Below are positions 35,996-44,687 of a stretch of 64,000 nucleotides of DNA, one piece after another. Origin of the DNA: JASHSH01 sp036490215 (GTDB lineage Bacteria > Pseudomonadota > Alphaproteobacteria > Rhodospirillales > Magnetospirillaceae); the NCBI GenBank assembly GCA_036490215.1, contig DASXEH010000095.1, positions 248,001 to 312,000 of the forward strand, read 5' to 3'. A model generated the notes under the pieces. That model was given only the letters and a program-made list of their open reading frames with translations. It ran no database searches and was not told the origin of the DNA. The first letter of the stretch is position 1. Every line of letters begins with the position of its first letter. Made by a program: the position numbers and the translations under genes.

Positions 35996-36207
35996 TCTTG
36001 CCTCCCAGATACGCGCGGCGCGTTGTGTGGCCGCACTGACTGTTCCGCTTACAGTGTAGCCGTTTCCGCAAAAACCGCAGAGGGGGAAAGCGCATGGCGC
36101 CATTCCCACGCCGCCGTGGCAGCAGGTGCAGCAAATCGTAGATGACAATCGGAACGGTGTGCCCATCCACCGAGGGGGGCTAGTGTAAAGCTCGTCAGTT
36201 CAAAACA

Positions 36208-36687
36208 TCATCGATTGGATGCGTGAAGGTACCGGTCGATTTCTGCAAATATATCTTCCGAGGATTCGCACCATACGTTGGCGTATTTCCGCTGCCGATC
36301 GCTCCAGGGATGTCTGTCCAAATATTGGCCTTTGAGCCAAACGCTCGTGTTGCTCGGGCCACCTTTGCCACCGCGCATGAAGTCGACACGATCAATTTCA
36401 TCCCACTGCACCCAAAAACCCCAGTCTCTGCACCATAGGCCTTGGTTTCCGAGTTGAACGGCCACAACTGGGTGCTCCACCATTTCCTCGCGCATGTATA
36501 AACAATAGCCGGTGCTCCCCAGCAGAGCCATTTGCACACCTAAATACACGATGGTCCCAGCTGTCCGCATCGAGGAGCGGGCGAAGAGCAGTAAAACAAG
36601 AAATAGAACCCCACAGATTAATGCAGGTGCCAACGCTTCACGCGGCGATGCGTAAAAGATCAACGGCGCGAGGATGTTTTGGCTCAT
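36208..36687 (-). CDS. Hypothetical membrane protein with PH-like soluble domain
   Basis: 159 residues. Two helices (about 18-36 and 41-62) are followed by a soluble part VQLGNQGLWCRDWGFWVQWDEIDRVDF. The strand pattern resembles small bacterial membrane proteins with a PH-like fold, where a protein side faces the cytoplasm. No enzyme motif is seen. It lies between tRNA-Arg and the MFS gene. Base composition is visibly lower in GC than the neighbours. Confidence 0.7.
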   Translation of the reverse strand: MSQNILAPLIFYASPREALAPALICGVLFLVLLLFARSSMRTAGTIVYLGVQMALLGSTGYCLYMREEMVEHPVVAVQLGNQGLWCRDWGFWVQWDEIDRVDFMRGGKGGPSNTSVWLKGQYLDRHPWSDRQRKYANVWCESSEDIFAEIDRYLHASNR

Positions 36688-36741
36688 TCAGATCGTTATT
36701 CGTTAGGACGAGATAGTAATTTTGATCTTCTATCAGAAAAC

Positions 36742-36818
36742 TGGTGCGCCCGGCGGGATTCGAACCCACGGCCCCAGGATTAGGAATCCTGTGCTCTATC
36801 CAGCTGAGCTACGGGCGC
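36742..36818 (-). tRNA. tRNA-Arg (anticodon CCT)
   Basis: Reads from 36818 leftwards: acceptor GCGCCCG/CGGGCGC, D-arm with GCTC-GAGC, anticodon stem AGGAT/ATCCT with loop TTCCTAA (CCT, Arg), T-arm GGGTTCGAATCCC and encoded CCA at 36742-36744. Confidence 0.95.
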
Positions 36819-36880
36819 ACACGAGGGTCAGTTTAACGCATCGGCCCAAAGTCAGGAACCCGGCAGAGAAATTAAGAGCC

Positions 36881-36995
36881 GTCATTGCGAGGAGCGCAGC
36901 GACGAAGCAATCCAGGGCCTTCGTGACAACTGGATTGCTTCGCGAAGCCTGTCCTCGGGCCGGCCTTTTGGCCGGACCCGTGGGCTCGCAATGAC
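36881..36995. repeat. REP-like dispersed palindromic element, copy 1
   Basis: Outer arms GTCATTGCGAG and CTCGCAATGAC and inner arms CGAAGCAATCCAG (36903-36915) and CTGGATTGCTTCG (36930-36942) form a nested inverted repeat, with a third hairpin GGCC-TTTT-GGCC near 36961-36972. A second copy is at 55727-55800. Such elements are spread through intergenic regions of alphaproteobacterial chromosomes. Confidence 0.8.
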
Positions 36996-37006
36996 GACGG
37001 TGTTGG

Positions 37007-37966
37007 TTACCGTGCAACCTTCTTCATCCGGTCCGACGCGGATACCAGCGCGGCGCGGATGCCGCCTTCCAATGCGGCATGGCCGGCGTCGGGCACTACG
37101 ATCAGTTCCGAACCTGTCCAGGCGCGGTGCAACTCATCGGCGCTCCTGATCGGGCAGACCATGTCGTAGCGGCCCTGGACGATCACCGCCGGCGCGTGGC
37201 GGATGCGGCGCACATTGCGCAGCAGCTGGCCTTCCTGCACGAAGCCGCGCTTGACCATGTAATGGGCTTCGATCCGCGCCATCGCGAGCGCAGACGGTGC
37301 CGTCCGCGGCTCGGCGGGGTCGGGGATCAGGCGCGAACAGGCTTCTTCATAGGTGCACCAGGCCTGGGCGGCGGGCACATGCACCGCCGGATCGGGATCG
37401 ATCAGGCGGTGGTAGTAAGCCGGTAGGGGTTCGGCGCGCTCATCGGGCGGCAGGAATTCGCGGAAGGCGCGCTCGGCTTCGGGAAAGAACGTGCCCATGC
37501 CTTGAAGGAACCACTGCACCTCCCAGCGCCGGAACATGAACACGCCGCGCAGGATATAGCCGGTTACGCGCTCGGGATGGGCCTGCCCATAGGCCAGCGC
37601 CAAAGTGCTGCCCCAGGAGCCGCCGAAAGCCAGCCAACGCTCGATGCCAAGATGGGCCCGCAGCACCTCGATATCGCTGACCAGATGATCGGTGGTGTTG
37701 TCGATGATCGATGCGGCGGGCAGCGATCGCCCGGCGCCGCGCTGATCGAACAGCACGATGCGCCAGTGCTTGGGATCGAAGAAGCGGCGGTGCACCGGCG
37801 CGATGCCCGCACCCGGTCCGCCATGCAGGAAGAGCACGGCAGGACCTTCCGTATTGCCGACTTCTTCCCAATAGATCTTGTGGCCGCCGCCGACCGACAG
37901 CCAACCCGAACGATAGGGTTCGAGCGGCGGGTAGAGTCCGGCAGTGTCGCTGCGTTCGCCTTTCAT
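37007..37966 (-). CDS. pip: Prolyl aminopeptidase (proline iminopeptidase)
   Basis: 319 residues. Alpha/beta hydrolase with oxyanion HGGPG (48-52), nucleophile Ser117 in GGSWGS, Asp in QGRYDMVCP and His in DAGHAALEGG. The motifs FDQRGAGRS and HGGPGAG are specific to the prolyl iminopeptidase group, which removes N-terminal proline from peptides in the cytoplasm. The nuclease-fold gene ends 10 bases upstream on the same strand, so the two are probably cotranscribed. Confidence 0.94.
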   Translation of the reverse strand: MKGERSDTAGLYPPLEPYRSGWLSVGGGHKIYWEEVGNTEGPAVLFLHGGPGAGIAPVHRRFFDPKHWRIVLFDQRGAGRSLPAASIIDNTTDHLVSDIEVLRAHLGIERWLAFGGSWGSTLALAYGQAHPERVTGYILRGVFMFRRWEVQWFLQGMGTFFPEAERAFREFLPPDERAEPLPAYYHRLIDPDPAVHVPAAQAWCTYEEACSRLIPDPAEPRTAPSALAMARIEAHYMVKRGFVQEGQLLRNVRRIRHAPAVIVQGRYDMVCPIRSADELHRAWTGSELIVVPDAGHAALEGGIRAALVSASDRMKKVAR

Positions 37967-37976
37967 AGGGCGCCCT

Positions 37977-38756
37977 TCATGGGTCTTCCGTCATTGGCCG
38001 CCGCGATCGTCCGACGAGTTCGATCTGTTCGGCATGGTTAAGCACGATCAGCGGTCCGACGCCCTTGCCGATCCAGCCGCGCACGCGCAAATGCCGTCCC
38101 ACCAGATCGGCGGGATCGGTATCCATCGCATCGGCGATGGCTGTCGGCACGCGAATGCTGAGGTCGCGGTGTTCGTCATCACCGAGGCGCAGATCGACCG
38201 CACCGTAGTGCGGGCTCACCGATATCACGGTGCCATCCACCACCTGCCAACTATCGATGAAACGCATGACATCGTCAGCATGACGTAACGCCGTACGAGG
38301 ATCGCTCCAGAGGCCCAGATGATGGCCGCGCGCCGAGCGTTCGGCGGCGTAGAGTGCTGCGGCCATGCCGGCATGATCGGGCGTGGTGGCCACGCGGGCG
38401 AGGCCTTTGCGCAACAGCGCGCCTTCGATCCAAGTGCCGTCTGCGGTGAAGACTTGGGCCACCAGGCGGCCATAACGATCCTGCTCGGGGCCGTCGCTCT
38501 TCAGCGCGATCGGATCATGGCCGACAAGTTCGGTCAGGGTGGCTTGGAGATCCTGACTGGCGCGGCCTTGCGTCAGTTCGATGCCCGAAAGCCGCAGGGT
38601 GCGACCATCGTTCAATGTGATCGCGCCGCGGTCATCGATCTTGGCGATACTGGCGACGCCAAGATCGACAAGAAGCGACACATCGATCGGCGCAGCCATG
38701 GCCGGGGCGGTGCAGAGGACGATCAACGCGGTGAGGGTAAGAAGGCGCGGCGCCAT
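37977..38756 (-). CDS. Secreted thermonuclease-fold (SNase-like) protein
   Basis: 259 residues with a signal peptide (hydrophobic 4-20, cleavage after AMAA). Residues about 40-155 follow the staphylococcal-nuclease OB fold: LNDGRTLRLSGIEL, DRYGRLVAQVF, GTWIEGALLRKGLARV, YAAERSARGHHLGLW. The C-terminal half resembles a second beta-barrel (VSPHYGAVDLRLGDD, LRVRGWIGKG). The Arg/Glu catalytic set is only partly recognisable, so nuclease activity is uncertain. It precedes pip by 10 bases. Confidence 0.8.
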   Translation of the reverse strand: MAPRLLTLTALIVLCTAPAMAAPIDVSLLVDLGVASIAKIDDRGAITLNDGRTLRLSGIELTQGRASQDLQATLTELVGHDPIALKSDGPEQDRYGRLVAQVFTADGTWIEGALLRKGLARVATTPDHAGMAAALYAAERSARGHHLGLWSDPRTALRHADDVMRFIDSWQVVDGTVISVSPHYGAVDLRLGDDEHRDLSIRVPTAIADAMDTDPADLVGRHLRVRGWIGKGVGPLIVLNHAEQIELVGRSRRPMTEDP

Positions 38757-38855
38757 GAGGTCATGTTAGCCGAGGGTTCGCCGAGAGTCACCGCGACGGG
38801 TTGTAATGGCGACAGGGCGGCAATGCGTGGGTTAGGCGGCCACCATCGGCGAAAA

Positions 38856-39662
38856 TCAGGCCGACAATGTGCCTTCGAAATCGCCATGGGGGCCGAAACA
38901 TCCGGCCAGCAGAGGTCCGTCGAAGCCACAGCCCCCGTCGAGGGTGATCGTCAGCTGGGTTTCCTGGAAACCGCCATGGCGTCGGTCATAGCCGCGCACG
39001 ATCCGGCGATAGTCTTCATAGGGCGAGTCGATGGCGGCGAAGCCGGCGCCGCCCCACCAGAAACTATCGCTTTGCGCCGACAGGGGCCGTTGCGGATCGA
39101 TGCCCGCATGAACGAACAGCAGCGAGGCATTTTCCACATAGGCCGCATGGCGCAGCGCCGCCATCAGCTGCGCATGGCCGTCATTGGCGCGGAAATTGGC
39201 CGAGATACGACTGGTCCAACGGGTCAAGGCGAGGACGCTGTCGCGCGCTGCGCCCTGGGCTTCCTGCATACGGCCGCCATAGCTGTCGATGGTCGGGCCG
39301 ATGCCTTCATGCTCCATCCATTTGAGCACTTCGCGGGGGTTGGGGGCGAACTGAACCTGAGAGAGTTTCTGCCACATCTCCTCCTGCCCGCCGCGCAGAT
39401 AGACGATGTGCTCAGGCTCCATGCCGGGGCGCGCCAGAAGGTCGCGGCGGAACAGCAACAGCTCGTCGATCGTCTCGCGCGCTGGAACGCCGTGACCGGT
39501 GTAATTGCCGAGATAGACCAATTGATCGCCGACAGCGAATTCGGCTTCGAGCGCATCATGAAGCGCCCGAAGACGGTCGACTTGGCCATGAATCGCGGGA
39601 ACGGCCCAAATCCGGGTCCCGGCCCGCAGGATCGCGAACAGTGGCTCTCGTTCCGCCATCAA
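38856..39662 (-). CDS. Calcineurin-like phosphoesterase homologue lacking metal ligands
   Basis: 268 residues. The arrangement is that of a PPP-type phosphatase, but each metal motif is altered: AIHGQVDRL instead of GDIHG, VYLGNYTGHG instead of GDYVDRG, and YLRGGQEE instead of GNHE. A later FVHAGIDP still matches the conserved His strand. The fold is therefore probably retained without ordinary dinuclear metal chemistry. It could be a regulatory or binding protein. Neighbour to carD, separate transcription unit or cotranscribed is not clear. Confidence 0.72.
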   Translation of the reverse strand: MMAEREPLFAILRAGTRIWAVPAIHGQVDRLRALHDALEAEFAVGDQLVYLGNYTGHGVPARETIDELLLFRRDLLARPGMEPEHIVYLRGGQEEMWQKLSQVQFAPNPREVLKWMEHEGIGPTIDSYGGRMQEAQGAARDSVLALTRWTSRISANFRANDGHAQLMAALRHAAYVENASLLFVHAGIDPQRPLSAQSDSFWWGGAGFAAIDSPYEDYRRIVRGYDRRHGGFQETQLTITLDGGCGFDGPLLAGCFGPHGDFEGTLSA

Positions 39663-39722
39663 CCAGTAAACCGTGAGGTCACAGGAAAGGACGGCACCGG
39701 AACACGCCGCCCCGCCGCATTA

Positions 39723-40592
39723 TTACGCGGCGTCGAGCAGGGTTTCCAGCTTCTGCGTCGCCTTGTCGCGTTCGACGCCTTCGACCGCGGCCAATTCGCT
39801 CGCCAGACGCTCCAACGCCGCCTCGTAAATCTGGCGTTCGCTGTAGGACTGATCGGGCTGGTTGGCGTGACGGTGCAGGTCGCGAACCACTTCGGCAATC
39901 GCCACCGGATCGCCCGAGTTGATCTTGGCTTCGTATTCCTGGGCGCGGCGGCTCCACATGGTGCGCTTCACGCGGGCACGGCCCTTCAGCGTGTTGAGCG
40001 CCGAGTCCATGATCGAGCGCGAAGACAACTTGCGCAGGCCCGACTGGCGCGCTTTCGGCACCGGCACGCGCAGAGTCATACGGTCGCGATCGAAAGTGAT
40101 CACGAAGAGTTCGAGTTCGATCCCGGCAATGCTCTGCTTCTCGATCGATTGCACTTTGCCGACGCCATGGGTCGGATAAACCACATAGTCGCCCTGGGCG
40201 AACGGCACTTCCATCTTGACCGGCGGCTTCACCACTTTCAGAACGGGCGGAGCGGCGGGCTTGCCCATGACCGGTTTCCCGGCGGCGGCGATGACAGGCT
40301 TCTGCGGCACGGCGACCGGCGCCTTGGGCGGCACGGGGGCGGGCTTGGCCGCGGCGGCAACGGGCTTGGCCGGCGCAGTGGCTTTTGCAGCCGGCGCAGC
40401 AGCCTTAGGGGTGGGTTTTGGGGCAGGAGCAGCTTTAACGGGGGTCTTGGCAGCCTTGGCAACCGGCGCTTTGGCCGTCTTCACTACTGCCTTGGCGCCC
40501 TTGGCCGGCGAACTCTTGGCAGCCGATTTGGCCGCCGCCTTGGCAGGCTTCGCGGCGGGCTTAACAACCTTTTTCTTCGCATTGGATGCCAT
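39723..40592 (-). CDS. carD: CarD-family transcription regulator with Lys/Ala/Pro-rich N-terminal tail
   Basis: 289 residues from ATG 40592. Residues 1 to about 120 are low-complexity Ala/Lys/Pro sequence resembling a histone H1-like tail. The CarD RNA-polymerase-interaction domain follows (FAQGDYVVYPTHGVGKVQSIE), then an all-helical DNA-binding part (SRRAQEYEAKINSGDPVAIAEVVRDLHR). CarD stabilises open promoter complexes, especially at rRNA genes. Normal CarD proteins are about 160-190 residues, so the tail is the notable addition. Last gene of the ferredoxin-S4-helicase side of the locus. Confidence 0.92.
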   Translation of the reverse strand: MASNAKKKVVKPAAKPAKAAAKSAAKSSPAKGAKAVVKTAKAPVAKAAKTPVKAAPAPKPTPKAAAPAAKATAPAKPVAAAAKPAPVPPKAPVAVPQKPVIAAAGKPVMGKPAAPPVLKVVKPPVKMEVPFAQGDYVVYPTHGVGKVQSIEKQSIAGIELELFVITFDRDRMTLRVPVPKARQSGLRKLSSRSIMDSALNTLKGRARVKRTMWSRRAQEYEAKINSGDPVAIAEVVRDLHRHANQPDQSYSERQIYEAALERLASELAAVEGVERDKATQKLETLLDAA

Positions 40593-40739
40593 TTTGATAT
40601 CACGGCGTAAAAACGCCGCTCCCCACCCGCGCGACGGCGGGCGAATGGTTAAGACGGACCCGTTGAGGCTATCACCCAACAAACCTTTCTGTGAAAACAG
40701 TGGCTTATCGGGCGCGGCGTGATTAACGCCTTAAAGTGT

Positions 40740-40755
40740 GGTGATATATATCACA
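40740..40755. promoter_or_regulatory. CRP/FNR-type palindrome upstream of carD
   Basis: GGTGATATATATCACA matches the CRP consensus TGTGA-N6-TCACA at all but the first base and also contains the GTGAT-N4-ATCAC pattern used by several CRP/FNR-family regulators. It lies about 148-163 bases upstream of the carD start and 63 bases past the end of fdxA. Confidence 0.55.
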
Positions 40756-40817
40756 AAATAGGCCTAAACGGTAGGCCATTCTGCCGCAAAACCGTAATGT
40801 GTCAGGCGAATAACGCC

Positions 40818-41150
40818 TTAACGCTTCGCTGGTTCCGGGCTCAACAGCGCTGTTTTGTCAGGCTTTCCCTTCCATTCATCGGAATCGGCGGGCGGGGGGC
40901 CTTTGCGGGTGATATTGGGCCAGGTGACCGAATATTGCCGATTGATCTCAACCCATTCGGTCGCCCGCTGCTCGGTATCCGGCAGAATGGCTTCGGCTGG
41001 GCATTCCGGCTCGCAGACGCCGCAGTCGATGCATTCGTCCGGGTTGATGACCAGGAAGTTCTCGCCTTCGTAGAAACAGTCGACCGGGCAGACCTCGACG
41101 CAGTCCATGTACTTGCACTTGATGCACTGCTCGGTAACGACGTAGGTCAT
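40818..41150 (-). CDS. fdxA: Seven-iron ferredoxin (3Fe-4S/4Fe-4S)
   Basis: 110 residues from ATG 41150 with GGGAG upstream. Cysteines at 9, 12, 17, 21, 25, 40, 43, 46 and 50 reproduce the Azotobacter FdI layout, giving a 3Fe-4S cluster (9, 17, 50) and a 4Fe-4S cluster (21, 40, 43, 46). It acts as a low-potential electron carrier in the cytoplasm. It sits between the S4/helicase pair and carD, an arrangement common in alphaproteobacteria. Confidence 0.95.
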   Translation of the reverse strand: MTYVVTEQCIKCKYMDCVEVCPVDCFYEGENFLVINPDECIDCGVCEPECPAEAILPDTEQRATEWVEINRQYSVTWPNITRKGPPPADSDEWKGKPDKTALLSPEPAKR

Positions 41151-41263
41151 AAAACAACTCCCGGGCGGGAAATACGCGGCCGGCGCCGCGTCGCGAAGCG
41201 CGCTAGCTACCACAAGTGGTGCCGGGCGACAACCCCGGCAGCCGTTCCAAACCGGTCTCCGAT

Positions 41264-41539
41264 CTACGGAAGCAATTCTTCGTACAGCAACCGTGCAATC
41301 GCCGCCGAACCACGCCGCTCGCCCAGCGCCACCACCCGCAGCCGGCGCACGGTCCGCGTCTCGGCATGGTGCCCGAAGGGTACGACGATCTCGTCGCCCG
41401 GCATCACGGCGCTCGACTTATCGACCAGCCGTCCGTTGACGGTGACCATGCCGTCATCGAGCAGGCGCTGCGCCTGACTGCGCGTTTTGCAGAAGCGCGC
41501 GAACCAGAGCCACTTGTCGATGCGGAGCGTGGTGCTCAA
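41264..41539 (-). CDS. S4-domain RNA-binding protein (HslR-like)
   Basis: 91 residues starting at a TTG (41537-41539) that overlaps the helicase stop by 4 bases (TTGA). One S4 domain: MSTTLRIDKWLWFARFCKTRSQAQRLLDDGMVTVNG, then VMPGDEIVVPFG. HslR/Hsp15 proteins rescue stalled 50S subunits carrying nascent chains; this role is by homology. Translational coupling to the helicase supports a joint RNA-related function. Confidence 0.88.
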   Translation of the reverse strand: MSTTLRIDKWLWFARFCKTRSQAQRLLDDGMVTVNGRLVDKSSAVMPGDEIVVPFGHHAETRTVRRLRVVALGERRGSAAIARLLYEELLP

Positions 41540-44088
41540 ACCGATTGCAGCTGCTTGAGCGCAGCAAAGGGCGAGTCAGGGTTGCGCTTCTCGGCGTGTT
41601 GCTTCGCCTTCGCCTGCTTCTTGAGGCGATCGCGCCGCGGGATCGCGGCATAGGTGGTGCCGGTCTCGTTGGTCGTTGCCTTGAAGCCCAATGCCAGCAG
41701 GATCGTGCCGGCCTCGGCGGCAGTCGCACCCAGTAACGCGCCAAGATTGCCCGGCGGCGCGAAGGGCCCCTGCCGCGCGAGCGTGCGCGCCTCGAAAGCA
41801 AAACGCTCCAGCATGTCGAGCCGGATCATCCGCTCGCCGAGGGCGCGATAACCAATCGCCTCATAGTAGGCCGGCGAGGCGCCCGCTTCCGCCGTCATCA
41901 TGACACGGCCATTGGGCGGTGCGAGGGACAGCGTAATGTTCTGCGCCGCCGCCCAGAGCAGGCCGCGCCAGCGTTGCGCCGCCGGCTTGAGCAGCGAGGG
42001 CAAGAAGATACTCTCGGTGCCGAGCCGCACGCCGAGTTTGGCCAAGGTCTTGCGATCGGCTTCGGTCAATGCATCGACCTGCAGATCGGCGCCCAGACGC
42101 GGCATCGAACCCAGCGCCTCGCCCAATTGGAAGGCCAAGCCACGCGCCGCACCGGTGAGCGGAGCGGCACGCAATGCGAAGAGTGGCGCGAGAGTCGATT
42201 CGGTTCTTGCTGTTATCCAACGTGTGAGTCGTTCGGCCAGAGTCTTGCGCGCCGCCGGCAGAACGAGGTCGGACTGCAGCGGCTCGACTGTTGGCCGCAA
42301 TGTCTCGGGTCCTTTGGCCAGGCGCGCGAGCGGTTCACCCCGCCAGCGGATCAGCCCGGCATCGTCGAGCGTGAAAGCGTCGTCTTCGTCTGCGATGATG
42401 CGCTCGATGCGGCGCGCGATCTCGCCGCCCAGGGCACGTTCGGCGGCCGAGGCCGCGCGCTGTTGTGCATCGCCGGCCAGACGATCCGAGCGGTCGGCTT
42501 TGAAACGCAGACCTTCGAGTTGGCCGACATAGTGGCCGTCCACCACGACAGCGCCACCTTCACCGACGGCCGGTGTCAAATCTGTGCCATCGCGCCGATG
42601 CCGCAGCAGCACCGAGGTGCGGCGATCAACGAAGCGCTGCGTCAGGCGTTCATGCAGTGCATCCGACAGCCGGTCTTCGATCGCGCGCGATTGCTCCTGA
42701 AAGCCGGCGGCATTCTCGACCCATTCGGCACGGTGACTGACATAGGTCCAGGTCCGAATGTTCGCGATGCGTTGGATCAGCGTGTCGATATCGCCATCGA
42801 TGCGGTCGATGCGCCGCAACTGGCCGTCGAGCCAGTCGGCCGGCAGACGCCCCTCGGGATCGGTCAGGTGGCGATAGATCGACGCCAGCAGGCGCGCATG
42901 CTGCTCGGTGAGGCTCTTGCCGAAATCGGGAATCTGGCAGACCTCCCACAACAGGCGCACACGGTCGCGACGGGTCGCGCGCTGCATGGTGTCGGGGTCG
43001 GCGGCCAAAGCGCGCAGGGCGAGTTCGTCATCGGCATCGCGCGCGCGCGTCAACCCGGCCCAATCGGGCGGTAGGGCCAAGGTTCGTTGCAGGGCTTCGA
43101 CGCTATTGAAGTCGAGTTCGGAGTTGCGCCAGTAGAGCCGTTTCAGCGCCGGGAATTGATGCCCTTCGAGGAGTGTCACCGTGTCAGGATCGATGCCTTC
43201 GAGGTCGTCGGTTGTACCAAACGTGCCGTCATTCATATGGCGGCCGGCGCGCCCCGCGATCTGGCCGAGTTCGGAGGCTTCGAGGTTGCGCGGCACGCGG
43301 CCGTCGAATTTGCGCAAGCTTGTAAAGGCCACATGGTCGATATCCATGTTGAGCCCCATGCCGATCGCATCGGTGGCGACGATATGCTCGACCTCGCCGG
43401 CCTGGAACAGGGCCACCTGAGCGTTGCGGGTACGCGGGCTGAGCGCGCCCAGCACCACGGCAGTTCCCCCGGTCTGATGGCGCAGCCGCTCGGCCAGTGA
43501 ATAGACCTCGTTGGCTGAGAAGGCGATCACTGCTGAGCGCGGCGGCAGGCGATGAATTTTGCGCGGGCCCGTATAGGCAAGCCGAGAGAAGCGCGGCCGC
43601 GAGATGAATTCGATTCCAGGAACCAGACGGCGCAGCAGCGGGCGGATCGTATCCGCACCCATGAACATCGTCTCGGCGCTGCCGCGCGCGTGGAACAAGC
43701 GATCAGTGAAGACATGGCCGCGATCGGGATCGGCGCAGAGCTGGATTTCATCGATGGCCAGAAAATCGACCGGCAGATTGGTCGGCATGCTTTCGACCGT
43801 GCAGACGAACCAGCGCGGCCGCGCCGGGATAATGCGCTCTTCCCCTGTGAGCAGTGCGACAGTGCCCGCGCCTTTGAGCCGGACAATGCGATCGTAATTT
43901 TCGCGCGCCAACAACCGCAGCGGAAAGCCGATCATGCCGGTCTGGTGACCGAGCATCCTTTCCATCGCCAGATGCGTCTTGCCGGTATTGGTCGGTCCCA
44001 ACACCGCAGTGACTCGGGCGACCGAATGCGACCCCGTGGACATCAGTCCCATAGATTCATAGATCGGCTGTCTCGCCGTCGGTTGCAA
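41536..44088 (-). CDS. Suv3-type DExH RNA helicase
   Basis: 850 residues from the ATG at 44088; ATGs at residues 13 and 16 are alternatives. Walker A GPTNTGKTH (31-39), DEIQ box, SFSANEVY-type linker, DAIGMGLNMDID and QIAGRAGR identify the Suv3-like ATP-dependent RNA helicase family of mitochondria and alphaproteobacteria. About 450-850 is a long C-terminal region with no named domain and a Lys-rich end (RRDRLKKQAKAKQHAEKR). It likely unwinds structured RNA for degradation. It is transcribed with the S4 and ferredoxin genes. Confidence 0.92.
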   Translation of the reverse strand: MQPTARQPIYESMGLMSTGSHSVARVTAVLGPTNTGKTHLAMERMLGHQTGMIGFPLRLLARENYDRIVRLKGAGTVALLTGEERIIPARPRWFVCTVESMPTNLPVDFLAIDEIQLCADPDRGHVFTDRLFHARGSAETMFMGADTIRPLLRRLVPGIEFISRPRFSRLAYTGPRKIHRLPPRSAVIAFSANEVYSLAERLRHQTGGTAVVLGALSPRTRNAQVALFQAGEVEHIVATDAIGMGLNMDIDHVAFTSLRKFDGRVPRNLEASELGQIAGRAGRHMNDGTFGTTDDLEGIDPDTVTLLEGHQFPALKRLYWRNSELDFNSVEALQRTLALPPDWAGLTRARDADDELALRALAADPDTMQRATRRDRVRLLWEVCQIPDFGKSLTEQHARLLASIYRHLTDPEGRLPADWLDGQLRRIDRIDGDIDTLIQRIANIRTWTYVSHRAEWVENAAGFQEQSRAIEDRLSDALHERLTQRFVDRRTSVLLRHRRDGTDLTPAVGEGGAVVVDGHYVGQLEGLRFKADRSDRLAGDAQQRAASAAERALGGEIARRIERIIADEDDAFTLDDAGLIRWRGEPLARLAKGPETLRPTVEPLQSDLVLPAARKTLAERLTRWITARTESTLAPLFALRAAPLTGAARGLAFQLGEALGSMPRLGADLQVDALTEADRKTLAKLGVRLGTESIFLPSLLKPAAQRWRGLLWAAAQNITLSLAPPNGRVMMTAEAGASPAYYEAIGYRALGERMIRLDMLERFAFEARTLARQGPFAPPGNLGALLGATAAEAGTILLALGFKATTNETGTTYAAIPRRDRLKKQAKAKQHAEKRNPDSPFAALKQLQSV

Positions 44089-44122
44089 GCGTCGCGCGGA
44101 CTTATCCGCGCTTCGCCACGAT

Positions 44123-44162
44123 TATCTGCTGTGCCTTCGGTCTATCTGCTGTGCCTTCGGTC
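44123..44162 (+). repeat. Perfect 20-bp tandem duplication at the end of the HPF gene
   Basis: A 20-base unit beginning TATCTGCTGTGCC occurs twice, at 44123-44142 and 44143-44162, with no mismatch. The right copy encodes the last codons of the HPF-like gene; the left copy lies just after its stop. Both contain the TAG, so the duplication leaves the protein unchanged. The origin is probably recent replication slippage. Confidence 0.85.
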
Positions 44163-44471
44163 GCGCCGATCCTTGAGCTGACGTTCCATCGTCTGGAATG
44201 CACGTCGCACCGCGCCGGGCAGATCGTGGCTATTGCCGTTCTTAGGCTCCTCAGTCACGACAAGCTCGGTTCCAGGCACGGTCAAATCGATGCGCACGCG
44301 CACCGACGCGCGACGAGTCTCGGCCTCGTGGTTGCGGCTCTCAACTGCCACGCGGCAGCCGGTAATGCCTCCGTTCAGCTTTTCGAGTTTATCGACGGCG
44401 GAGCGAATGCTCGATTCCACCGCGTCGGAATGATCGATCCCGTGAAAGGCGATCTGCAGAGGAACATCCAT
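44142..44471 (-). CDS. Ribosome hibernation/translation inhibitor (HPF/RaiA family, short form)
   Basis: 109 residues from ATG 44471, with CGAGGG as ribosome binding site; the longer upstream frame is not used. Single HPF domain: MDVPLQIAFHGIDHSDAVESS, EKLNGGITGCRVAVESRNHE, RVRIDLTVPGTELVVTEEP, then a basic end LKDRRDRRHSR. The long-HPF C-terminal dimer domain is absent. It binds 30S subunits and reduces translation in slow growth. It is divergent from htpG. Confidence 0.88.
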   Translation of the reverse strand: MDVPLQIAFHGIDHSDAVESSIRSAVDKLEKLNGGITGCRVAVESRNHEAETRRASVRVRIDLTVPGTELVVTEEPKNGNSHDLPGAVRRAFQTMERQLKDRRDRRHSR

Positions 44472-44687
44472 ACAACCCTCGTTTTCTGTGGGGTTGGCGA
44501 AAGGCTCACTTGGCCTCCCATAAAGAAAGGTGGAGTGGTTTTCGGCTCCCGACAACCCCCTAAATTTTATGCGCTTCAACAGGGGCTTGCGCGGAACGCG
44601 TTCCTGCCACATATCCAGGCCGGTCCAGGCTGGCGCCGGATTGCCAGCGGACTGTGGATAACTAGAACGGGTCTAAGGACGAGCGTG

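Noticed and set aside
34694..36145. A 483-codon + strand open frame opposite the MFS transporter
   Set aside because: His/Gln-rich translation typical of antisense to a membrane-protein gene; no start signal.
38319..40610. A 763-codon open frame on the + strand opposite the nuclease-fold, phosphatase-like and carD genes
   Set aside because: It is the antisense shadow of three well-supported minus-strand genes in GC-rich DNA; its translation has no motif and no ribosome binding site.
44151..44687. Extended N terminus of the htpG frame
   Set aside because: Hsp90 sequence begins exactly at 44688; the upstream part is antisense to the HPF gene.
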